NCBI GenBank assembly: GCA_036746695.1
Contig: DAIODP010000001.1
Location: forward strand, 1,426,001 to 1,490,000
Length of the DNA: 64,000 nucleotides
From: UBA3006 sp036746695
GTDB lineage: Bacteria > Actinomycetota > Acidimicrobiia > Acidimicrobiales > Ilumatobacteraceae
Direction: 5' to 3'
The translations under genes were made by a program, and so were the position numbers. The first letter of the stretch is position 1. Every line of letters starts with the position of its first letter. Below are positions 50,284 through 58,726 of the stretch, piece after piece. The notes under the pieces are model-generated. The model made no database searches. It was not told where the DNA came from and saw only the letters and a program-made list of their open reading frames with translations.

Positions 50284-51762
50284 GTGAAAAACGACGAGCA
50301 TCTCCCGCCGTCGCAGTTAGACGAAACCGGGGTCATCGACTCGGGTGGCGTTGACGAAATCTCGGTTATCCCGTGGGGCAGCCTCTTAAAGCGTCGGGTT
50401 ACGTCGCGCGTGTCGATGACGCATCGCAAGGCAACGCTTGGCGTGTTGCTTGCCAGCGTGTTTACCGTCAGCTTTACCATCACGCTGTTGGTCGTCTCGC
50501 TGAAGACGGTTGCCGACGACTTGGGCAGCACCGTCTCGGTGATGAGCTGGACGATCACAGCGCCGCTGCTGGCATTTGGTGTTGTTGGGCCAGCATTTGG
50601 TAAAGCGGGCGACTTGTGGGGGCACAAGCGAATGTTTACCTACGGATTGTTTTTTGCGGGTGTGTTTGCGTTGCTGAGTGCGTTTGCGTGGAATGCACCT
50701 TCGCTGATCGTGTTGCGCACGTTGTCGGCCGCAGCTGGTTCGGCCACAGGCCCGTCGGCGATGGCGTACATCAACAGAATGTTCCGTGCAGATGAGCGCG
50801 TTCGGCCGCTTGGATATTGGAGCTTCGTTACTGCTGGCGCGCCCGTCATCGGCGTAGTTGCAGGTACGCCACTTGTAGAAATCTTTGGTTGGCGTGTGAT
50901 CTTCCTCGTGCAAGCGCCGCTTTGCGTCATTGGCGCGTTTGTCTCGATGCGGTTATTGCCAGATACCGACAGGCAAGACAATGTTCGTTTTGATGTGCTT
51001 GGTTCGGCAACGCTCGGCGCGGGTTCTGTACTTTTGTTGCTCACCATTAACCGCGGCAACTCGTGGGGTTGGACAAGCCCCGCAACACTCGTGGCTGGTG
51101 CTTCGGGCATTGCCGCATTGCTGTGGTTTTACCAAGTAGAGAAGCGGGCGAGTGCGCCACTGATCCCTGTGAAGTGGCTGTGCACGCGCAACGTGGCATT
51201 CCCGGTCGTTACTCAGGGCCTGATGAACATGGCCTATATGGGCAGCTTCCTGCTGCTTCCACAGATGCTCGAGAATGGTTTGGGCTACACGCCTGGCCAC
51301 ATCGGTTGGCTTGTTATTTCTCGTCCGCTGGTATTTAGTTTGATTGCGCCAGCAGCGGGTTTCATAGTTGGCCGAATGGGCGAACGCAATACGGGTATGA
51401 CTGGTGCGTTCGCAATTTTGCTGGCGATGATTTTGATGTACAACATTGACATTGGAACCACCGACTGGGTGATCATTCTGAGCCTTGGGCTTACGGGTTT
51501 CGGAATGGGTATTGCAGCCCCGTCACTTACGGCGCTGCTTGCAGCATCGGTGAAACCAAGCGACATGGGCGTGGCAAGCGCAATGCAGCAGTTGCTTTCT
51601 CAGATGGGCGCTGTGCTGGGTGGCGCGCTCATGATCAGCGTGCACGACATCACCGAATCAACGGGCAAGGTTTCTAGCTATTCCTACGGTTTGCTGGTAG
51701 GCGTGGTGGCCACGATATTGGCAATAGGCACTGCCAGTTTGGTGCGTTCGGCCGATCGTTAA
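50284..51762 (+). CDS. MFS transporter, DHA2-like
   Basis: A 492-residue major facilitator with a 45-residue hydrophilic N-terminal extension (VKNDEHLPPSQLDETGV...). About 14 helices. The first is TLGVLLASVFTVSFTITLLV; the helix 2-3 loop reads GPAFGKAGDLWGHKRMFTYG, with the GxxxDxxGxKR pattern, and helix 5 has GAPVIGVVAGTPL, like antiporter motif C. Start GTG 50284. Substrate unknown. It follows the pseudokinase by 40 bp and ends 9 bp from the convergent SCP2 gene. Confidence 0.88.
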   Translation: MKNDEHLPPSQLDETGVIDSGGVDEISVIPWGSLLKRRVTSRVSMTHRKATLGVLLASVFTVSFTITLLVVSLKTVADDLGSTVSVMSWTITAPLLAFGVVGPAFGKAGDLWGHKRMFTYGLFFAGVFALLSAFAWNAPSLIVLRTLSAAAGSATGPSAMAYINRMFRADERVRPLGYWSFVTAGAPVIGVVAGTPLVEIFGWRVIFLVQAPLCVIGAFVSMRLLPDTDRQDNVRFDVLGSATLGAGSVLLLLTINRGNSWGWTSPATLVAGASGIAALLWFYQVEKRASAPLIPVKWLCTRNVAFPVVTQGLMNMAYMGSFLLLPQMLENGLGYTPGHIGWLVISRPLVFSLIAPAAGFIVGRMGERNTGMTGAFAILLAMILMYNIDIGTTDWVIILSLGLTGFGMGIAAPSLTALLAASVKPSDMGVASAMQQLLSQMGAVLGGALMISVHDITESTGKVSSYSYGLLVGVVATILAIGTASLVRSADR

Positions 51763-51771
51763 CGAAATGCG

Positions 51772-52185
51772 CTAAATATCGCTGGTGATGGCCATTATTT
51801 CGGCCGCCACCTTCATAGCCAAATCATCGTTTGGCATTGCAATTTGCATCTGCATCATCTTGGTCATGTCGCCTTCGACGCGGATCTTTCCGCCAAGGAA
51901 CGCTTGCATTCCGGCCTGCGGATCGCGCTCGAGAAATATGTGGCGAGCGGTTGCGTAGTCGGTGGTCACCGTGAGGTCGGGCGTTTCTAGATGACCGAGT
52001 TCCATTACCAATTCACCACTTGATGTGTCGAGGTGGCTGTTGATGGTGCCGTCACCGAAAGGAACCTTTGTGATCACCTGATTCATGCGAATGGAGATGG
52101 GTATTTTTGGCGCCTGATCTTCGTACTTCGCGCGAATTACGCGGGCTTCGGCAATCCATTCGGCGGACAAAAAGGGGTTTGGCAT
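51772..52185 (-). CDS. SCP2 sterol-binding domain protein
   Basis: A 137-residue protein of the SCP2 lipid-transfer fold. Typical features are the beta strands THLDTSSGELVMELG-like (SHLDTSSGELVMELG), VTTDYATARHIFLERDPQAG and the GGKIRVEGDMTKMMQMQ stretch near the C-terminus, where family members read G.l.v.Gd...l. The start is ATG 52185, which overlaps the end of pyrF by about 14 bp. It may bind lipids or acyl-CoA; no partner gene is obvious. Confidence 0.85.
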   Translation of the reverse strand: MPNPFLSAEWIAEARVIRAKYEDQAPKIPISIRMNQVITKVPFGDGTINSHLDTSSGELVMELGHLETPDLTVTTDYATARHIFLERDPQAGMQAFLGGKIRVEGDMTKMMQMQIAMPNDDLAMKVAAEIMAITSDI

Positions 52186-52195
52186 GACGCGAAGG

Positions 52196-53011
52196 TTAGT
52201 TGCTTGCCGCGCGGATCGCATCTCGTGTGGCAAGTGCAACGCCGCGAGCGCTCTGTGCAAAATGGGCGTCATTGCTTGCGTAGAGGACAGCCCGAGACGA
52301 GTTGATGATGAGGCCTAACCCCGACGAGTTGCTGCCGCTGCGCACCACTGCGTTGATGTCGCCACCTTGTGCGCCAATGCCCGGGACGAGCAGTGGCATG
52401 CCGCCAACGATGGCACGAACTTCGGCCAATTCGGCGGGGTAGGTTGCGCCAACGACGAGAGCAGTGTCGCCCATGTGTTGCCATGTGTTTGCTGCAGCAC
52501 GCGCAACATGTTTGTACAGGGGCTCGTTGTCGATGAGCTGCGATTGGAACTGACCGCTTCCTTCATTGCTCGTGCGACAGAGAACGATGGTTCCCTTGTT
52601 TGGGGTGCGAAGGAAAGGCTCGAGCGAGTCGGTGCCTAAGTATGGGTTGACGGTGACTGCGTCGGCTTGGTAGCGCTCGAATGCTTCGCGCGCATAGAGC
52701 GTGGCAGTGTCGCCGATGTCGCCACGTTTTGCATCCAAGATGAGCACGATGTGCGGGTATTGGGTACGAACGTGATCGCACACTGCTTGCAGCTGCGCCT
52801 CGGCGCCAACGGCGGCAAAGTATGCAATCTGTGGTTTGAATGCGCACACAGTGTCGGCAGTGGCATCAACAATGTCGATGCAGAACTTTTGAATGCCCAA
52901 AGGATCGTTGCGAAGATGCGCAGGCATTTTGTTGAGGTCGGGATCGAGACCAACACATAGCAAGGAATTGCTGGTTGTCCAGGCGCTGTTGAGTTTTCGG
53001 TAGAAATTCAC
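52196..53011 (-). CDS. pyrF: orotidine 5'-phosphate decarboxylase, type II
   Basis: A 271-residue OMP decarboxylase of the long (mycobacterial/myxobacterial) type, catalysing the final step of UMP synthesis. The active-site motif is VLILDAKRGDIGDTATLYA (D-x-K-x-x-D), and the C-terminal phosphate loop VPGIGAQGGDINAVV is present. GTG 53011 is chosen because the ferredoxin gene ends at 53028 just upstream; the open frame would otherwise extend into it. Makes pyrimidines, in contrast to the pyrimidine-degrading operon at 18-26 kb. Confidence 0.94.
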   Translation of the reverse strand: MNFYRKLNSAWTTSNSLLCVGLDPDLNKMPAHLRNDPLGIQKFCIDIVDATADTVCAFKPQIAYFAAVGAEAQLQAVCDHVRTQYPHIVLILDAKRGDIGDTATLYAREAFERYQADAVTVNPYLGTDSLEPFLRTPNKGTIVLCRTSNEGSGQFQSQLIDNEPLYKHVARAAANTWQHMGDTALVVGATYPAELAEVRAIVGGMPLLVPGIGAQGGDINAVVRSGSNSSGLGLIINSSRAVLYASNDAHFAQSARGVALATRDAIRAASN

Positions 53012-53027
53012 GCTGAGTAGTCGATGC

Positions 53028-53219
53028 TTAGTCGGTAATGCTGATCGCACCAGTAGGGCAGAGCTCTTCGGCCAATGTCACTTGTTTGCGCAAACTCTCA
53101 TCGGGCTGTTCTTGCAAGACATAGAGGAACCCGTCGTCGCGAATTTCAAATACCTGCGGGGCCTGATGCACGCACCCGCCCGTTGACGCGCACATGTCGG
53201 AGTCCACGGTTACGCGCAT
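53028..53219 (-). CDS. 3Fe-4S ferredoxin, CxxTxxC type
   Basis: A 63-residue ferredoxin paralogous to the P450 partner at 3.1 kb. The cluster motif is CASTGGC, with Thr where a 4Fe-4S protein would have its second Cys, and the last Cys lies in LCPTGAISI. These features fit a 3Fe-4S cluster. It begins MRVTVDSDMC. No P450 or oxygenase is adjacent, so its partner enzyme must be encoded elsewhere. It lies between leuA and pyrF. Confidence 0.9.
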   Translation of the reverse strand: MRVTVDSDMCASTGGCVHQAPQVFEIRDDGFLYVLQEQPDESLRKQVTLAEELCPTGAISITD

Positions 53220-53246
53220 GGTGCAAGTTTAGTTGAGTGACTGCGG

Positions 53247-54944
53247 CTAGTTCTTGTGCGATGCCTGATGACGCTCGAAGGCGTTGAGCACTGCGCGCAA
53301 CGACGCCGTGATGGTGTTGGGGTCGATGCCGACACCCCAGCGCGTGTGGCCGCTGTCGTCGCCGGTTTCAACATATGCAACGGCGGTGGCTTGCGAGCCC
53401 TGTCCAAGTGCGTGCTCGGTGTAGTCCTTCACATCCAAGTTGCCCGAGAACTCGCCGCGAATTGCTCGTACGAATGCGTCGATTGGCCCGTTGCCCTTGG
53501 CGGTGAATGTCTGGCGCGTGCCATTGATATCGATGTGCGCCGTGATTTCGGTATTGCCCGTGGCCGAGTCGCTGCGCAGTTCGTGGCTGACCAAGTTGTA
53601 GTGGGGTATTGCAGGCAGGTACTCGTGGGTGAACGCTTCCCACATTTTGATTGGGCTGATTTCGCTGCCCGAGTCTTCGGAGAGATGTTGAATGTTTTGC
53701 GAGAACTCGATTTGCAGACGGCGCGGCAAGTCGAAGCCGTGCTCGGTCTTCATGATGTACGCAACACCACCCTTGCCCGACTGGCTGTTGACGCGGATGA
53801 CTGCTTCGTAGGTGCGACCAACATGTTTCGGGTCGAGTGGCAAGTAGGGAACGCCCCATTGGTCGTAATTCTTCGGGAGTGCTTCGAAGCCTTTCTTGAT
53901 GGCATCTTGATGGCTTCCCGAAAATGCGGTGTAGACCAAGTCGCCAACGTACGGATGGCGCTCTGGCACGGGGAGGCGGTTGCAATACTCGGCGTCGCGT
54001 CGCAACGCGTCGATGTCGGTGATGTCGAGTTCTGGGTCGACGCCGTTGACGAACAGGTTCATTGCCAAGGTGACGATGTCGACATTGCCCGTGCGCTCGC
54101 CGTTGCCGAAGAGGGTTCCTTCAACTCGGTCGGCGCCGGCCATCACGCCAAACTCGGCTGCAGCAACTGCGCAGCCGCGGTCGTTGTGGGGGTGAAGTGA
54201 AATGCACACAGTGTTGCGCTGTTTGATCTTGCGAATGAACCATTCGATGACGTCGCCGTAGACGTTTGGTGTGTAGCACTCGACGGTGGCAGGAAGATTC
54301 AAGATGAGTGGGTTGGCAGGTGTTGGCGCAATGACGTCCATCACCGCTTCACATATCTCGATAGCAAATTCGGGTTCGGTCAGCGTGAAACTCTCTGGCG
54401 AGTATTCGTAGCGAACTTCAGTGCCTTTCAACGTCGGCTCAAGTTCTTTGCACAACTTTGCAGCCTTCACAGCAATATCGATCACGCCCTGTTTTTCTAA
54501 ACCGAACACCACGCGTCGTTGCAATGGGTTGGTGGAGTTATAGAAGTGCACGATTGCGCGAGGCGCGCCTTGCAAACATTCGTAGGTGCGATTGATGAGG
54601 TCTGGGCGGCATTGCACCAACACTTGAATGGTGACGTCGTTGGGGATGAGATCCTTTTCGATCAGCAATCGAACGAAGTCGTAGTCGGGTTGGCTGGCGG
54701 AAGGAAACCCAACTTCGATTTCTTTGAAGCCCATCTTCACGAGTGTGTTGAACATGCGCAGTTTGCGCTCTGGATCCATCGGGTCGATGAGTGCTTGGTT
54801 GCCGTCACGCAAGTCGACCGAGCACCACAGTGGCGCCTTCTTTGTCATCTGGTTTGGCCACGTGCGGTCGGTGAGGACGACCGGAATAAACGTTGTGTAC
54901 TTCTCGAACGGCATTTTCTTCGGAGTGACTGATTTTGGTGCCAT
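53247..54944 (-). CDS. leuA: 2-isopropylmalate synthase (long form)
   Basis: A 565-residue alpha-isopropylmalate synthase that condenses acetyl-CoA with 2-oxoisovalerate, the committed step to leucine. The HMGL-like TIM barrel shows WCSVDLRDGNQAL near residue 43 and the metal-binding SLHPHNDRGCAVAAAE. The C-terminal LeuA allosteric domain (from about 440) senses leucine. The extended N-terminus PKKMPFEKYTTF is typical of the actinobacterial long form. It is preceded by a leader peptide and attenuator hairpin. leuC and leuD lie 3.2 kb away; leuB is not seen. Confidence 0.95.
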   Translation of the reverse strand: MAPKSVTPKKMPFEKYTTFIPVVLTDRTWPNQMTKKAPLWCSVDLRDGNQALIDPMDPERKLRMFNTLVKMGFKEIEVGFPSASQPDYDFVRLLIEKDLIPNDVTIQVLVQCRPDLINRTYECLQGAPRAIVHFYNSTNPLQRRVVFGLEKQGVIDIAVKAAKLCKELEPTLKGTEVRYEYSPESFTLTEPEFAIEICEAVMDVIAPTPANPLILNLPATVECYTPNVYGDVIEWFIRKIKQRNTVCISLHPHNDRGCAVAAAEFGVMAGADRVEGTLFGNGERTGNVDIVTLAMNLFVNGVDPELDITDIDALRRDAEYCNRLPVPERHPYVGDLVYTAFSGSHQDAIKKGFEALPKNYDQWGVPYLPLDPKHVGRTYEAVIRVNSQSGKGGVAYIMKTEHGFDLPRRLQIEFSQNIQHLSEDSGSEISPIKMWEAFTHEYLPAIPHYNLVSHELRSDSATGNTEITAHIDINGTRQTFTAKGNGPIDAFVRAIRGEFSGNLDVKDYTEHALGQGSQATAVAYVETGDDSGHTRWGVGIDPNTITASLRAVLNAFERHQASHKN

Positions 54945-54977
54945 GGTTTTTCTTTCGTGGTTTCGTGTTGGGAAATG

Positions 54978-55012
54978 AAAAAACCCCCTGGCCTTTTGGG
55001 CTCAGAGGGTTT
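54978..55012 (-). terminator. attenuator terminator in the leuA leader
   Basis: Read on the minus strand, AACCCTCTGAGCC (55012-55000) pairs with GGCCAGGGGGTT (54994-54983) across a CAAAA loop, with one bulged A and a T-G pair, followed by a run of T. It lies between the leucine leader peptide and the leuA start codon, the position of an attenuator terminator. Confidence 0.82.
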
Positions 55013-55040
55013 CGGCGACAGCGATATGTGGCTGTCGCCG
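55013..55040 (-). promoter_or_regulatory. perfect 10-bp hairpin after the leuA leader peptide
   Basis: CGGCGACAGC (minus strand 55040-55031) pairs perfectly with GCTGTCGCCG (55022-55013), with an 8-base loop. It begins directly after the leader-peptide stop codon and directly before the terminator stem. A ribosome stalled on the Leu codons or parked at the stop would cover the first arm. I did not find a strong alternative antiterminator pairing. Confidence 0.75.
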
Positions 55041-55076
55041 TTAAGTAAGTAGGAGGCTCTGGATCGCAATAATCAT
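55041..55076 (-). CDS. leucine leader peptide of the leuA attenuator
   Basis: An 11-codon frame reading M-I-I-A-I-Q-S-L-L-L-T then TAA. It carries three consecutive leucine codons of different types (CTC CTA CTT) and three isoleucine codons, in front of a hairpin and an intrinsic terminator upstream of leuA. The start ATG 55076 follows a GAGGA ribosome binding site. A candidate promoter lies just upstream (TTAGCG at 55114-55109, 17 bp, TAGGAT at 55091-55086). Ribosome stalling when Leu-tRNA is scarce would signal for leuA expression; this class of leuA control is known in actinobacteria. Confidence 0.82.
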   Translation of the reverse strand: MIIAIQSLLLT

Positions 55077-55110
55077 TAGATCCTCATCCTAGCGGGCTGT
55101 TTGGGCGTCG

Positions 55111-56601
55111 CTAATAGGGCGTTGGGGCCAAGAAATTAGCGAACTGCCACGGGTCGGAAGCGTTGAGCAGGCTTGTGTCGTTGCCGTAACCAGGGAACAA
55201 CTCGTTGCGGTGCTTGAGCGGTGTCCAGTCGGTTGGGGCCGAATGAATGGCACCAATGTATGGACGAGTGGAGTCGAGCAACTTCTTCCATGGCAACTCG
55301 TCGGGCACGCGCACACCCTCGTTGGGGCAGTCGACCAGCCACTGCATTGCCGCGCAAACAGAGCCGCCAACTTGCAGCGTTGTTGCACTTTGGCCCGGAA
55401 GTATTTGGCGCGCCTCATGAATTGAAAGCAGCGAACCCGTCCACCAAGCGTTGTAGTCGTGGCCCATGAGCAACACACCGAGTTCGTCGCGACCATCGAT
55501 GATTTCGTTATTCAAGATGCGTTCGCGTGGTTGCATTTGCCAATTGCGCATGCGCAACTCGAGCACGCTGTTGATTGCTGCGTCGGACGGGTGATACGCG
55601 TAGTGAACAGTTGGGCGATAGGCGTCGGTGCCGTCGGCGTTTTTCACTGTGAGGTGATGGGCCATGGTGTATGCCTCGCCGTGGCGAATGACCATGCCAA
55701 GCGTGTCGCCAGAAGGCACCCAGCTTCGCACCCATGTCTCCATGCCTGGCTGCGCAATACAGATTTGGTTGCGAGGGCCATCGTCGGTGTGTGCGTGCGC
55801 ATTGGCTGGCATCCACTTTTCGTGAGTGCCCCAACCCAATTCGGCTGGCGCAACACCTTCTTCATAGAAACCTTCCACCGACCACGTGTTGCAGAACTCG
55901 TTGGTTTCTTTCGGAACGTTGCTGATTTGGGTGTCGCGCTCGGCAATGTGAATCACTTTGGTGCCAGTGAGTTGTGCAAGCACGTTGAATTGTTCGGCGT
56001 CCAACGCAGACTGCAACGCACTTGCGCGACTGCCGGCTTTGCCATCAAGAAGCAATTGGTTGGTGATGTCGACAAGCGCTTGTTTCACCAAGTGGCTGAC
56101 CATGCCCGGGTTTGCACCGTGTTCGAGCACTGCCGACGGGCCATCGTTGGCGCCCCACTTGGCAATCATTTTGCGGATGGCTTGATGGCGAACGTACAGC
56201 GTGCGATCGAGCGGATGAGTCTCGGCAATGTTGTCGTACGGATCCCACAGTTCGACTGAGGTGTTGAGGTATCGAACGCCGTGATCGCGGCACCACTGCA
56301 AGATTGTTGGAGCATCGATGTTCCATGCCAAGTCGAGCAAGATGTCGCCAGCACCGCAGCGGGCCGACAAGAACTGATCGAGGTTGTCGCGAGTGACGCG
56401 GTCCTGTTCGTAGGTGACGCCCAACTTCAACATGTCGGCAACGCGGTGCCGGTTATCTCTGAAGTCGACGATGTGGATTGATGTTGCAGGAAAGCCAAAA
56501 TCGCGCACCAACAGCGGAATTGCACACTGAGCGACTGAGCCACAGCCCAGTACGAGTGTTCGCTTCGGGCGCTGTGAGGTTGCGGAAACTGCCGAGGTCA
56601 C
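55111..56601 (-). CDS. homospermidine synthase-like protein
   Basis: A 496-residue protein of the homospermidine synthase / saccharopine dehydrogenase family, which joins putrescine units to make homospermidine with NAD as cofactor. The N-terminal Rossmann motif is LVLGCGSVAQCAIPLL (about 16-31). The segments DRVTRDNLDQFL and HGANPGMVSHLVKQAL (about 170-185) match bacterial homospermidine synthases closely. Starts with GTG 56601, which overlaps the stop of the upstream 72-residue gene (GTGA). The 3' end contains the probable leuA promoter. Confidence 0.85.
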   Translation of the reverse strand: MTSAVSATSQRPKRTLVLGCGSVAQCAIPLLVRDFGFPATSIHIVDFRDNRHRVADMLKLGVTYEQDRVTRDNLDQFLSARCGAGDILLDLAWNIDAPTILQWCRDHGVRYLNTSVELWDPYDNIAETHPLDRTLYVRHQAIRKMIAKWGANDGPSAVLEHGANPGMVSHLVKQALVDITNQLLLDGKAGSRASALQSALDAEQFNVLAQLTGTKVIHIAERDTQISNVPKETNEFCNTWSVEGFYEEGVAPAELGWGTHEKWMPANAHAHTDDGPRNQICIAQPGMETWVRSWVPSGDTLGMVIRHGEAYTMAHHLTVKNADGTDAYRPTVHYAYHPSDAAINSVLELRMRNWQMQPRERILNNEIIDGRDELGVLLMGHDYNAWWTGSLLSIHEARQILPGQSATTLQVGGSVCAAMQWLVDCPNEGVRVPDELPWKKLLDSTRPYIGAIHSAPTDWTPLKHRNELFPGYGNDTSLLNASDPWQFANFLAPTPY

Positions 56602-56816
56602 TTCGACGCAGTTGGCGACATCTGATCGCCTGCATCGAGAGAGTTGACTTCTGCATTCAACATGGTTTGAAGCGTTGCTTCAAATACCGCGTCGCTTGGT
56701 ACAAGTAGTTGTTGCCAGTCGTACGAAATACCTTTTCGTCCAGTGAAGGTTGGCTCGATGCTGGTGTGGCGATTTTCGAGGAATGAACTGAGTGACGAAA
56801 TATTGTCTGTAGGCAT
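56598..56816 (-). CDS. 72-residue protein coupled to homospermidine synthase
   Basis: A small soluble protein of unrecognised family, MPTDNISSLSSFLENRHTSI at its N-terminus, followed by a short conserved-looking GRKGISYDWQQLLVPSDAVF stretch. The start ATG 56816 is set by one of the strongest ribosome binding sites in the window, AAGGAGGTG. The stop overlaps the GTG start of homospermidine synthase (GTGA, 56598-56601), so the two are translationally coupled. A subunit or regulator of polyamine synthesis is possible but unproven. Confidence 0.68.
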   Translation of the reverse strand: MPTDNISSLSSFLENRHTSIEPTFTGRKGISYDWQQLLVPSDAVFEATLQTMLNAEVNSLDAGDQMSPTASK

Positions 56817-56923
56817 GAGCACCTCCTTAGGGGTTTAATACGAAAGTTTGACCATACAGATTTTTGAGGGCTGCGTCTACTATTTGTCAGACATCTCTCC
56901 AGCGACTCGAGGTGGTTGGTAGC

Positions 56924-58129
56924 GTGAAGGCACCCGTGACTGCGCCATCGAATGCTCCCCAGGTGACGACACCAACCGGCTTCTCCGCTCTCGGCGTTCC
57001 CGACAGCATCGACGCTGGTCTCGCTGCAGCAGGTTTTGCTGGCCCATTCGCCATTCAGACAGAGGCAATCCCCATCGCGCTTGCCGGCGAAGATGTGTGC
57101 GGACGTGCTCGCACAGGCTCGGGCAAAACACTCGCGTTCGGAATACCCATGATGTCGCGCATCAGTTTGCCGGCGGCGCCAGGCAAGCCTCACGGCCTGA
57201 TCCTTGTGCCAACTCGCGAGTTGGCGTTACAGGTTTCCGAAGTGCTCGGGCCAATTGGCAAGAACTGTGGCGTGCGAGTGCTGGCCGTCTACGGCGGGGC
57301 AGACCGCGGCAAGCAAGTTGAAGTAATCGAACAGGGAGTCGAGATCATCGTTGCTACGCCGCTTCGTTTGATCGACTTGATGAAATCCACCGAGTGCGAC
57401 TTGAGCGCAATTCAAGTGGTTGCAATTGACGAAGCCGACCGCATGGCCGACGAAGGCTTCATGCCCCAAGTTGAATGGATTATGCGCCACGTGACTGCGC
57501 CCCATCAAACAATGTTGTTCTCGGCAACGCTTGACGGCCAGGTTGCAAACCTTGTTCGTCGCTACATGAAGTCGCCCAAAGAAATTTCTATCGATTCGCC
57601 AACCGACACCGTCGGCACCATGCGCCACTTGTTTCTTGCAGTGCACCACATGGACAAAGACAGGGTTATCAACTCCATAGCCACCGCAGCTGGGCAGACG
57701 GTTGTTTTCTGCGACACCAAACGCGTGTGCGACAAAGTTGCCGAGTCGTTGCAGTCGTTAGGTGCAAATGCATCTGCTTTGCATGGCGACATGCCGCAGA
57801 ATGCGCGCGAGCGGGCACTTGGCAAGTTTGAGAAAAACGAATTAAAGATTTTGGTTGCAACCGATGTTGCTGCGCGCGGCATTGACATTGACGATGTAGC
57901 AGCCGTCATTCATTACGTGCCGCCACTGGACGTAAAGACGTACTTGCACCGCTCTGGCCGCACTGCGCGCGCCGGCCGCGATGGTTGGGCTGTAACGCTT
58001 GCCGAGTACAACCAGCACACCACGTGTCGCATTATTCAGCGCGGGTTGCGCCTCGAGCCGCAAGCACCGATTGAAGTGTTTTCGAACGACGCGCGACTGC
58101 GCGACTTGTTTTCGTTTATCGCCGAATAG
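56924..58129 (+). CDS. DEAD-box ATP-dependent RNA helicase
   Basis: A 401-residue DEAD-box helicase core without a long C-terminal extension. Motifs: Q-motif FSALGVPDSIDAGL..FAIQTEAIP, Walker A ARTGSGKTLAFG, Ib PTRELALQV, DEAD in VVAIDEADRMADEGF, SAT in LFSATLDG, motif V ATDVAARGIDID, motif VI HRSGRTARAG. It would unwind RNA in ribosome assembly or decay. The start is uncertain: GTG 56924 is chosen just before KAPVTAPSNAPQ, though the frame opens at 56864. Convergent with leuD. Confidence 0.93.
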   Translation: MKAPVTAPSNAPQVTTPTGFSALGVPDSIDAGLAAAGFAGPFAIQTEAIPIALAGEDVCGRARTGSGKTLAFGIPMMSRISLPAAPGKPHGLILVPTRELALQVSEVLGPIGKNCGVRVLAVYGGADRGKQVEVIEQGVEIIVATPLRLIDLMKSTECDLSAIQVVAIDEADRMADEGFMPQVEWIMRHVTAPHQTMLFSATLDGQVANLVRRYMKSPKEISIDSPTDTVGTMRHLFLAVHHMDKDRVINSIATAAGQTVVFCDTKRVCDKVAESLQSLGANASALHGDMPQNARERALGKFEKNELKILVATDVAARGIDIDDVAAVIHYVPPLDVKTYLHRSGRTARAGRDGWAVTLAEYNQHTTCRIIQRGLRLEPQAPIEVFSNDARLRDLFSFIAE

Positions 58130-58135
58130 CGGCAG

Positions 58136-58726
58136 TTACTTGGCGGCTAGCCAAGCAGGCCGAGTGGCTTCGAACGTAGAGATGGAATCGGCATTCGACA
58201 ATGTAATTGCGATGTCATCCAGGCCCTTGATGAAGCGATCCTGCATTGATGCATCCATCTCGAACGATTCGGTGATGCCGGCCGCAGGAATTTCTACTGT
58301 CAGGCGCTGAATGTCGATGGTGATTTCTGCCGATGGGTCGGCTTCCAGAACTTCCCAAATGCGGTTGACGGTTGGCTCGGAAAGCACAACAGGAACAAGA
58401 CCGTTCTTGGTGCAGTTGTTGCGGAAGATGTCGGAAAAGCTTGGAGCAATGACGGCATCGAAACCACCTTGCTGAATTGCCCACACTGCGTGTTCGCGCG
58501 ATGATCCAACACCGAAGCTTGGGCCCGCAACCAACACTGAAGCGCCTGCGTAGCGTTCGTCGTTCAGCACAAAGCTGCGATCGTCGCGCCAGGTGGAGAA
58601 CAAACCTTTTTCAAACCCAGTTCGTTCTACACGCTTCAACCATTCGGCTGGGATGATCTGGTCGGTGTCGACATCGGAACGCTTGAGCGGAACGCCGCGT
58701 CCGGAAATGATGGTTACAGCTTTCAT
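58136..58726 (-). CDS. leuD: 3-isopropylmalate dehydratase small subunit
   Basis: A 196-residue aconitase-swivel subunit. Features: RSDVDTDQIIPAEWLKRVERTGFE (about residues 18-41; key D-T-D-Q-I-I-P), and VAGPSFGVGSSREHAVWAIQ with the SSREH substrate-contact motif. With LeuC it isomerises 2-isopropylmalate to 3-isopropylmalate. It overlaps leuC by 4 bp (ATGA). Confidence 0.96.
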   Translation of the reverse strand: MKAVTIISGRGVPLKRSDVDTDQIIPAEWLKRVERTGFEKGLFSTWRDDRSFVLNDERYAGASVLVAGPSFGVGSSREHAVWAIQQGGFDAVIAPSFSDIFRNNCTKNGLVPVVLSEPTVNRIWEVLEADPSAEITIDIQRLTVEIPAAGITESFEMDASMQDRFIKGLDDIAITLSNADSISTFEATRPAWLAAK

